Below are positions 1 to 5,178 of a stretch of 5,653 bases of DNA, in pieces. Both the position numbers and the translations under genes were made by a program. The notes below the pieces were generated by a model. It saw only the letters and a program-made list of their open reading frames with translations, was not told where the DNA came from and did no database searches. The DNA comes from Synergistaceae bacterium (lineage in GTDB: Bacteria > Synergistota > Synergistia > Synergistales > Synergistaceae), in NCBI GenBank assembly GCA_030539135.1, contig JAUNSQ010000107.1:1-5653 (forward strand), written 5' to 3'. Numbering within the stretch: position 1 is the stretch's first letter; every line of letters begins with the position of its first letter.

Positions 1-171
1 CTGTATCGTCATTTCGGAAAGAACAATTTTTGCGGCCACACGTTCCGTAGCTGTCTCCGCGGCAATGCGCTGAAATCTGTCTCCTGATTTCGGTTCGTTA
101 GCCTTGGCAAGAACGTCTTTGATGTCGCGGAACTCAAAACTTTTCCCGTTCAGAGTCGTCTTTAGTCTCAT
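1..171 (-). CDS. eutB: Ethanolamine ammonia-lyase large subunit, N-terminal 57 residues (runs off the left edge)
   Basis: EutB is the catalytic large subunit of adenosylcobalamin-dependent ethanolamine ammonia-lyase, which with EutC splits ethanolamine into acetaldehyde and ammonia. Only the first 57 codons are inside the window. They were read directly from the minus strand and begin MRLKTTLNGKSFEFRDIKDV, followed by VLAKANEPKSGD, then ATERVAAKIVLSEMT near residues 41-55. This follows the E. coli EutB N-terminus as I remember it (MKLKTTL, VKEVLAKANELRSGD, QERVAAKQVLSEMT) almost without gaps. The ATG at 171 has a strong purine-rich ribosome binding site (GAGGAAGGGG, 188-179) seven bases upstream. 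The active-site barrel and cofactor-binding residues lie outside the window. The gene sits behind a terminator and a long leader, so it probably begins its own transcript, perhaps eutB-eutC. EutA, which often precedes EutB, is not directly upstream. The family call is secure; whether the gene is intact cannot be seen. Confidence 0.9.
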   Translation of the reverse strand, partial: MRLKTTLNGKSFEFRDIKDVLAKANEPKSGDRFQRIAAETATERVAAKIVLSEMTIQ

Positions 172-389
172 TCTGTTTCCCCTTCCTCTGCCTTCATTCT
201 TTTTTTCACAAATGCGTAAAACAAAAAAATGCAATGCAACAAACAAAATGGCCGACAAAAAACTTTATGTCCAGACTAATTTTCTGCACATTGTCACATT
301 ACATTTTTAGATTATATACTACGACGTCAGATTATTCTATAATTATTTTTTAGAAATTGCCGAACGCACAACAAGTTGCACAATATAAT
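172..389 (-). other. AT-rich leader upstream of eutB, no gene seen
   Basis: These roughly 218 bases separate the terminator behind the rhodanese gene from the eutB start. I find no convincing coding sequence on either strand. On the transcribed strand the stretch is rich in T and A runs, including T7 (229-223) and A7 (206-200). These could pair into a weak A-U hairpin just upstream of the eutB ribosome binding site. I looked for a cobalamin riboswitch core and for paired hairpins with the six-base loops bound by ANTAR regulators of eut genes, and recognised neither. The length would still leave room for regulation by an activator. Confidence 0.5.
311..339 (-). promoter_or_regulatory. Possible sigma-70-type promoter for eutB
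   Basis: A perfect TATAAT (-10) lies at 316-311 on the minus strand. At the standard 17-base spacing the -35 position (339-334) reads TAGAAT, only three of six matches to TTGACA. Transcription from here would give an untranslated leader of about 130 bases before the eutB ATG. The region is so AT-rich that chance matches are expected. The weak -35 would suit an activator-dependent promoter, but that is inference. Confidence 0.3.
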
Positions 390-425
390 AAGAAGAGCGG
401 CTCCGTCTCTGGGGCCGCTCTTCTT
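390..425 (-). terminator. Hairpin terminator after the rhodanese gene
   Basis: AGAAGAGCGGC (391-401) is perfectly complementary to GCCGCTCTTCT (414-424), and the pair 390/425 extends the stem to 12 bp. Past one mismatch (402/413), two further G-C pairs close a six-base loop. On the minus strand the stem is followed by ATTATATTG, a moderately T-rich tail, and it begins about 40 bases after the rhodanese stop codon. On the plus strand the stem is followed by TAAAA, so minus-strand termination is favoured. No plus-strand gene would need it. Confidence 0.8.
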
Positions 426-465
426 TAAAATAATTATGTTAAATCTTTATTGTGAACTTAAAATG

Positions 466-1563
466 TTATTCGGTTTTTTCGAGAGGCAGGTCCGCCTTGC
501 CGGCCCAAGCCTGGAAACCCTCGTCGTAACACTGCGACTTATTGAATCCAGCATAACGGAGGGCCATCGTCACATACGCGGCGCGAACGCCGGCCGTATC
601 GTAAACTACGATTTCCGTATCCTTCGTTATGTTACGCTTTGCAAGCGCCTCTTCTATTGCAGCCTCTTCTCTAAACTCATGACCTTCAGTCACAAACTCC
701 TCCATCTCGATGTTGATCGCGCCGGGGAGATGCCCCGCGCGCTTTTCCTGGAACGGACGAATTTTTCCGTTGTATTCCGCCGACGTCCTGACGTCGATGA
801 TCGCGAGTCCAGGTTTGCCAAGGTTGTTGTTTATCCATGCCGTGTCGACAAGATAGTTCGGCTTGATCTGCTTATAGCTGAAAGCGACGGCCTTATTCCT
901 CTGAGGCATTTTCGTGACGAGTCCCCCCGCTTTTTTCCATCCTGTAAATCCGCCGTTGAGTATCTTCGCGTTTTTGATGCCCGCCATGCGGAGGATCCAA
1001 ACAGTCCATCCAGCAGGGCCCCAGCCGCCAGCATCACAGTAGGCCACAACTGTCTTCTTGCCGTTGATGCCGAGCGCGCCGATCCTCTTGGACATCGTGG
1101 CCGGTTTATGTATCGTGCCGTATTTCATTGTGCCGCTCGGAGCCGAGGTATTGGCGAAATATGTCCACGAAGCGTTCACCGCTCCAGCGATGTGCCCGCT
1201 GGCATAAAGGCTCTCAGGGCGCGCGTCGACGATTATTACGTTCGCTCTGTTCTTCTTGAGCCATTCCGGCGTGACAAGAAGGGTCTCTTCTGTCTCAGGA
1301 GCGCCAGCTTCCATTGGAGATGCTTTAAGCGGACGAACTCCGTCCGACGCCGTTTGTTCCGTCGGCTTAGCGGCATCCTGCGCGGCTGGCGCCGTGTTTG
1401 TCTGTGCGGTCGACTGCGCCGTGGCTGTTTTGCTTCCAGTTATCTCTTCAATAGCCGCAGCGGCTTCGTTCTTCTGCTGCGCGGCAAAGGCCGCCGACGC
1501 AAATACCGCTAATGCAAAAAGCACAGGCAGGACGATTAGTTTTTTCTTCATTGTACAGATCAT
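466..1563 (-). CDS. Exported tandem-domain rhodanese-like sulfurtransferase with the cysteine in the N-terminal domain
   Basis: This is a 365-residue two-domain rhodanese with a Sec-type signal peptide: a KKK n-region at 6-8, a hydrophobic core at 9-23 and a probable cut after AAFA at 27. An Ala/Thr/Gln-rich tether (28-92) leads into rhodanese domain 1 (about 94-217; VDARPESLYASGHIAGAVN at 112-130, Cys176 in AYCDAGGWGPAGW, NGGFTGW at 203-209). Domain 2 spans about 231-361 (DVRTSAEY at 257-264, AGHLPGAIN at 276-284, VVYDTAGVRAA at 319-329). In classical thiosulfate or 3-mercaptopyruvate sulfurtransferases the active Cys is in domain 2; here that place is Asp322 and the Cys is in domain 1. It probably acts in the periplasm, with sulfur donor and acceptor unknown. 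Start: ATG 1563 has AAAGGA only one base upstream, while ATG 1551 (residue 5) has it 13 bases upstream. Neither is ideal, and the second would give a cleaner signal peptide. It appears monocistronic, with its own promoter region and terminator. Confidence 0.88.
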   Translation of the reverse strand: MICTMKKKLIVLPVLFALAVFASAAFAAQQKNEAAAAIEEITGSKTATAQSTAQTNTAPAAQDAAKPTEQTASDGVRPLKASPMEAGAPETEETLLVTPEWLKKNRANVIIVDARPESLYASGHIAGAVNASWTYFANTSAPSGTMKYGTIHKPATMSKRIGALGINGKKTVVAYCDAGGWGPAGWTVWILRMAGIKNAKILNGGFTGWKKAGGLVTKMPQRNKAVAFSYKQIKPNYLVDTAWINNNLGKPGLAIIDVRTSAEYNGKIRPFQEKRAGHLPGAINIEMEEFVTEGHEFREEAAIEEALAKRNITKDTEIVVYDTAGVRAAYVTMALRYAGFNKSQCYDEGFQAWAGKADLPLEKTE

Positions 1564-1597
1564 ATCCTTTCGTTTATGCCGACATACGGCTGTTGTT

Positions 1598-1626
1598 ATT
1601 ATATATATGTTATCAGTTTAGCAGAA
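1598..1626 (-). promoter_or_regulatory. Possible promoter for the rhodanese gene
   Basis: A perfect TATAAT lies at 1603-1598 on the minus strand inside an ATATATAT stretch, about 35 bases before the rhodanese start. At 17-base spacing the -35 position (1626-1621) reads TTCTGC, a poor match. That hexamer falls inside one arm of the inverted repeat at 1617-1650. The position between two separate transcription units makes a promoter plausible, but the motif is weak and the local AT content is high. Confidence 0.35.
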
Positions 1627-1650
1627 TAATTCATTTTTTTATCTGCTAAA
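1617..1650. repeat. Perfect 9-bp inverted repeat between the ELM1-family gene and the rhodanese gene
   Basis: TTTAGCAGA (1617-1625) is exactly complementary to TCTGCTAAA (1642-1650) across a 16-base spacer. On the minus strand it begins 13 bases after the ELM1-family stop codon and ends within the likely -35 region of the rhodanese promoter. As RNA it would form an AT-rich hairpin, but no T tract follows on the minus strand, so it is at best a weak terminator of the Kdo operon. An operator for a dimeric regulator is the other reading. Confidence 0.45.
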
Positions 1651-1663
1651 ATACCGTATCCAT

Positions 1664-2833
1664 TTAATTCCAGTTATCTATTATCCACTGCGCGGCCCGC
1701 TTTGATTCGTTAAATTCCACATCGTTCTTATCGCTTTCGGCGGAGCCTTCAAGTCTCTCATACAGCCACTCACGAAAATCTATTACATAACCGTGACGCG
1801 CGAAATGGTCGTACACCATGTCGTTCTTAGGTATTCCCCAGAGGATGTTTTTTGACACCGCGCCATGTTCCACGAGCGCGGCAGTGATGTTCTGAAGCGT
1901 GCCGTGGATGCCCTTTCTGTGTTCAGATCTGAGGATAATAGGGCGTTTCCCCGCCGTTATAGCTTCCGTAACAGAGTCCGTCAGATCTTCAGTACAGAAC
2001 ACCTCATCCGAGAGGCCAAACAGAGCAGGCAGCGGATCGTAAAGACATTCCGAAGCGATAAAACACGTCCTCGCCGCCTCGGAAGAATTTATCAGAGCTT
2101 CGAGCATTTTAAGAGCGTCCGGAGACGTATTGGCCGATGTGGCGATATACACGTCGCTCCCCTCGCTTTCCGCTATTCTTAGAATGTGTCCAATATTTTT
2201 CTTTATCCAATCTTTTGAAATCGAAAAGTACGCATCGTCGCCGCCGATGATTATTCCCCATCTTTTGTCGGATCTTGGCGGAAATTCGCTCAATACCCGT
2301 TTAGCTTCTCTTTTAACGGACTCCTCATTTATCGAATTCGGCGCGCCCATTGTGACCAATACGTTTGGTTTGCGTTTAGGAAATTCGTATTCCGGGACTA
2401 TGGCAAAATCAAAAGGTTCCGTGCCGATATTGCTGGGGGCAGAGACCGTAGCGCAGGAACATCTCCACATGTACCCGAGAGCAAGGTTGTAGGGAGCTGG
2501 AGTCTCGCCGGAGGAAACTACAAGGACTTCTCTCGTCCCCTCATGGATATTGCGCTCTGCAAACCATTGCCCGACCTGACGGACAAGTAAATCCCCATCG
2601 GCCAAAGCAAGCCAGTCGCGAGCATCGCGCCTGTTGCCTTCAGGGAGTTTCGAGACGGCGTTGTTCGCCCTGTTCCTAGCGGCTCCCGTAAGGACGGGGA
2701 CTTTAGCCTCAAGCACCTCCGCGCCTGTAAGCTCGGCAAGCCAGCTGACAAGCCCTCGGCTCTGCTTCATATTTTTAACAGCTCCGTCATGGAGCAGAAG
2801 AATAAGTCTTATTCTAAAAGTCTCGTCGTTCAT
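1664..2833 (-). CDS. ELM1-family (Mito_fiss_Elm1 domain) GT-B-like protein
   Basis: This 389-residue cytoplasmic protein has no signal peptide or membrane segment. It matches the bacterial ELM1 family, named after a plant mitochondrial fission protein and thought to adopt a GT-B glycosyltransferase-like fold. The ordered motifs are visible: HDGAVKNMKQSRGL (15-28, family DGkpGxxxQxxGL), SSGETPAPYNLALGY (107-121), FDFAIVPEYEF (141-151), NVLVTMGAPN (157-166), IIIGGDDAYFSIS (194-206), ATSANTSPDAL (231-241) and EDLTDSVTEAITAGKRP (282-298). The last resembles the nucleotide-sugar-binding region of GT-B enzymes. No bacterial reaction is established to my knowledge. It lies 66 bases downstream of waaA on the same strand, so a role in lipopolysaccharide or another envelope glycoconjugate is an inference from context. 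The ATG at 2833 has only a weak GGA (2844-2842) as ribosome binding site. A better one (AAGGA, 2857-2853) sits too far upstream, and no in-frame alternative start exists before the TGA at 2878. Confidence 0.82.
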   Translation of the reverse strand: MNDETFRIRLILLLHDGAVKNMKQSRGLVSWLAELTGAEVLEAKVPVLTGAARNRANNAVSKLPEGNRRDARDWLALADGDLLVRQVGQWFAERNIHEGTREVLVVSSGETPAPYNLALGYMWRCSCATVSAPSNIGTEPFDFAIVPEYEFPKRKPNVLVTMGAPNSINEESVKREAKRVLSEFPPRSDKRWGIIIGGDDAYFSISKDWIKKNIGHILRIAESEGSDVYIATSANTSPDALKMLEALINSSEAARTCFIASECLYDPLPALFGLSDEVFCTEDLTDSVTEAITAGKRPIILRSEHRKGIHGTLQNITAALVEHGAVSKNILWGIPKNDMVYDHFARHGYVIDFREWLYERLEGSAESDKNDVEFNESKRAAQWIIDNWN

Positions 2834-2899
2834 AGTATCTGTCCATACTCTTTCCTTTTCATCGGAACTGTATCTTCATGTGTCCGATGGTCAACCTCT

Positions 2900-4171
2900 T
2901 TATGCCATCGGCGCGTAAGAGGACAATATTTTCCATGTTCGTTCAGCCGCGCCTGATTTATTTGCGAAATATTCGTCGCTGATATTTATGTATTTTTCGG
3001 TGTCATGACACTGAGCTATACGCGTCCACACTTCTCCAAGGGATTTGCCGTCCGGCACCTGTTCGGCTATGCCAAGTTCTATGAGATCCTCCGACGCTTC
3101 GGCAAAATCCTCCATGTGCGGCCCATATTGCACGGGGACCCCCCACGACGCCGGTTCAAGTATATTCTGTCCGCCATTGTCGGTAAAGCTGCCTCCGACA
3201 AAAGCCGAGACTGATATCCCATACAGGTCAAACAGCGCTCCGATCTTATCCACGACAAGGACATCCCATCCATCCATATTTTCGGATAACTTCGTCGCAG
3301 AATATCCGCCCTTAAAAAGTTCCAGCACATCGTCTGCACGTTCAGGATGCCGTGGGGCAACTATAAGACGCGCGTCCTTCGTGGACTTAGTAAGGATTTT
3401 ATAAGCGGCGAGCACTTCTTCATCTTCTCCGTGGTGAGTGCTGCCCGCCATAAAGACTGGCCGCTCCGGGTATCCGAAGTTCGATCGTAATTTCTCGCGG
3501 GCCTCGTCATCCCTTCGCGACAGCAGCGCGTCGATCTTCGTATCCCCTACGACATGCAGCTTACGCTCTGGTACTCCTATCTCTATGAGCCTCTCACTGT
3601 CGCGGGCTTCCCTGAGGCATATATCACTGAATAATCCATATATCTCTTTGCCAACTCTTCTCCCCGCAAAGGAGCCAAGGCGTTTCCATGTCCTGTCAGA
3701 TATGCGCCCATTAGCCATAAACGCGGGGATTTTTCTGTCTTTAAGCCTCCAGAGCATGTTGGGCCAAAGTTCTGTCTCCATCGTGACAAAGGCCCACGGG
3801 TCTACGGCGTCAAGCGCGGAAGTCACATATTTATCTCTGTCCCATGGGTAATAGATGTGCGTGTCGAACAGCCCATCCGACAGACGCATGGCCATGGCTT
3901 TGCCAGTCTCGGTCGTCGTCGAAAGTATTATAGGACCGTCGTATCCGGCTCGGCGGGCCTCTCTCATTATCGGTATAGAGGCCTGCACTTCCCCAACAGA
4001 GACTCCATGTATCCACAGAGGCCGACGGCCGCGGAGCGCTGAAAGTTTTTCACTCGACGGAGCTCCCATTCGCTCATCATAACCCTCTGTGTATTTATTT
4101 TTGAGCTTCGGTGAGATGACCGCGAACACTAAATCTATCAGCGGGTCATATAACGACCTCAGAAGCGACAG
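2900..4171 (-). CDS. waaA: 3-deoxy-D-manno-octulosonic acid (Kdo) transferase
   Basis: WaaA (KdtA) transfers Kdo from CMP-Kdo to lipid A precursor at the inner face of the cytoplasmic membrane. Family motifs are present, numbered from the CTG at 4171: HGVSVGE (55-61, with Glu61 matching the catalytic base Glu60 of E. coli WaaA), METELWPN (131-138), MANGRIS (152-158), AGSTHHGE (242-249), VAPRHPER (271-278) and GGSFTDNGGQNILEPA (326-341). Start choice: the first ATG or GTG in frame is the GTG at 4129. It lacks a good ribosome binding site and would remove most of the N-terminal membrane-associated helix. Reading from the CTG adds 14 residues (LSLLRSLYDPLIDL) like the usual N-terminus. It gives 423 residues against 425 in E. 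coli and has AGGGGTGG five bases upstream. I favour CTG 4171, with GTG 4129 as the fallback. The CTG directly follows the kpsF stop, implying translational coupling. Whether it adds one or more Kdo units cannot be read from sequence. Confidence 0.93.
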   Translation of the reverse strand: MSLLRSLYDPLIDLVFAVISPKLKNKYTEGYDERMGAPSSEKLSALRGRRPLWIHGVSVGEVQASIPIMREARRAGYDGPIILSTTTETGKAMAMRLSDGLFDTHIYYPWDRDKYVTSALDAVDPWAFVTMETELWPNMLWRLKDRKIPAFMANGRISDRTWKRLGSFAGRRVGKEIYGLFSDICLREARDSERLIEIGVPERKLHVVGDTKIDALLSRRDDEAREKLRSNFGYPERPVFMAGSTHHGEDEEVLAAYKILTKSTKDARLIVAPRHPERADDVLELFKGGYSATKLSENMDGWDVLVVDKIGALFDLYGISVSAFVGGSFTDNGGQNILEPASWGVPVQYGPHMEDFAEASEDLIELGIAEQVPDGKSLGEVWTRIAQCHDTEKYINISDEYFANKSGAAERTWKILSSYAPMA

Positions 4172-5176
4172 TTAGGCCACCCCTGCTTTCAATATCTCGT
4201 GTATGTGCACCATGCCTATTGGTTTCCCGTTCTCGACAACTATTATGGCCGAGACTTCCCACTGCTCGACTATGCGTACCGCTTCCATCGCAAGCTTGTC
4301 GGGCGATATAGTCCTCGGACCGCGTGTCATTACATCGCCGACCGGCATGTCGAGCCCTTTGAGCCCCTGCTTCTCCATAAGGCGTCTGAGGTCTCCGTCG
4401 GTGAATACTCCGACAAGAAGCCCCTCGTCGTCGACGATAGCCGTCGCGCCATAGCCTTTGCTCGTAATATCAAAGAGCGCGTCGCGAACGAGCGCGTTTT
4501 TGTTTGTGATAGGGAGTTTGTCCCCAGAACCCATTAGGTCGCGGACACGAAGGAGCAGCATTTTCCCAAGGGAGCCGCCCGGATGGAAAAGGGCGAAATC
4601 TTCCTTTTGGAGTCCAAGGAGCTTCGTAGACATCCCCGCCACCGCGTCGCCTATAGCCATCTGGAGCGTCGTGCTGCTCATTGGGGCAAGACCGAGAGGG
4701 TCCGCCTCTTTCTCTATGTGGCTGTTAAGGACGATGTCGGCGTCCTTCGCAAGCGGCGAATCCATACCTCCGGTAACTGCGATTATAGGAGCGCCGAGAC
4801 GCTTAAAGAACGGCATAAGCCTGATAAGCTCTTTAGTCTCGCCGCTGTTGCTGATAAAATACCCAACGTCCTCGCGGCAGACCATTCCGAGGTCGCCATG
4901 AGCTCCTTCTGTAGCGTGCAGGAAGAATGCCGGCACGCCGAGCGAAGCGAACGTCGCGGCCGTCTTGCGGCCCACGTGTCCCGACTTGCCAAGCCCCGAC
5001 ACGACGATCCTGCCTTTGCATCTGGCTACGATGTGCGCCGCGTCGACTATCTCCTGCCCAACAAGAGACGCCGCCTCGGCGAGCGCTTTAGATTCTTTGA
5101 GCAGTATGCCCTTTCCTGTCTCTAAGAGTTCTTCGTTGGACAGTTTTCTTTCCTCACGTTCGCATGGCAGATCCAT
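4172..5176 (-). CDS. kpsF: D-arabinose-5-phosphate isomerase (SIS domain plus two CBS domains)
   Basis: This enzyme interconverts ribulose-5-phosphate and arabinose-5-phosphate, the first committed precursor of Kdo. The 334 residues match the KdsD/KpsF/GutQ family length (about 320-330). The SIS domain covers about 30-205: VVSGLGKSGHVGRK (58-71, Lys64), HATEGAHGDLGM (87-98), SNSGETKEL (109-117, Glu113), EKEADPLGLAPMSSTT (155-170) and FHPGGSLGK (197-205, His198). Lys64, Glu113, Glu157 and His198 appear to match catalytic positions described for E. coli KdsD. Two CBS domains follow (about 213-267 with FTDGDLRRLM; about 283-332 ending MVHIHEIL), normally regulatory nucleotide-binding modules. 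Start: GTG at 5194 is in frame, but GGAGG (5188-5184) lies seven bases before the ATG at 5176, which is therefore the better start. The ribosome binding site overlaps the last kdsA codons. The symbol kdsD is equally suitable. KdsC, often next to this gene, is not adjacent here. Confidence 0.95.
   Translation of the reverse strand: MDLPCEREERKLSNEELLETGKGILLKESKALAEAASLVGQEIVDAAHIVARCKGRIVVSGLGKSGHVGRKTAATFASLGVPAFFLHATEGAHGDLGMVCREDVGYFISNSGETKELIRLMPFFKRLGAPIIAVTGGMDSPLAKDADIVLNSHIEKEADPLGLAPMSSTTLQMAIGDAVAGMSTKLLGLQKEDFALFHPGGSLGKMLLLRVRDLMGSGDKLPITNKNALVRDALFDITSKGYGATAIVDDEGLLVGVFTDGDLRRLMEKQGLKGLDMPVGDVMTRGPRTISPDKLAMEAVRIVEQWEVSAIIVVENGKPIGMVHIHEILKAGVA
4177..4184 (-). promoter_or_regulatory. 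Ribosome binding site deciding a CTG start for waaA
   Basis: AGGGGTGG lies in the final sense codons of kpsF, followed by CC, the kpsF TAA stop, and then CTG at 4171. The five-base spacing fits a Shine-Dalgarno site for that CTG. It is 14 bases from the next CTG (4162) and 47 bases from the GTG at 4129, so it supports the upstream non-ATG start. Confidence 0.5.
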
Positions 5177-5178
5177 CT

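Noticed and set aside
200..229. T7/A7 runs that could form a hairpin near the eutB ribosome binding site
   Set aside because: Seven A-U pairs with a loop of about 16 bases would be very unstable. It is more likely just homopolymer runs in an AT-rich leader.
283..298. A CRP/FNR-like half-symmetric site (TCTGC-N6-TCACA) upstream of eutB
   Set aside because: Only one half-site is good, the region is repetitive, and the organism is probably not one where the enteric CRP consensus applies.
104..310. A 68-codon plus-strand open frame
   Set aside because: It begins inside eutB on the opposite strand and runs into an AT-rich leader. The hydrophobic stretch comes from T-rich sequence and is not evidence for a gene.
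376..1512. A 378-codon plus-strand open frame
   Set aside because: It lies antisense over the rhodanese gene, whose protein has clear domains and a signal peptide. The plus-strand translation has no recognisable motif, is Arg- and Phe-rich and starts inside the terminator hairpin region. It is a mirror of the real gene's codon pattern.
1617..1650. Inverted repeat read as the intrinsic terminator of the Kdo operon
   Set aside because: The stem is short and AT-rich, and no T run follows it on the minus strand. The repeat is kept as a feature with function undecided.
4583..5125. A 180-codon plus-strand open frame
   Set aside because: It is antisense to kpsF, which is strongly supported, and shows no domain or ribosome binding site of its own.
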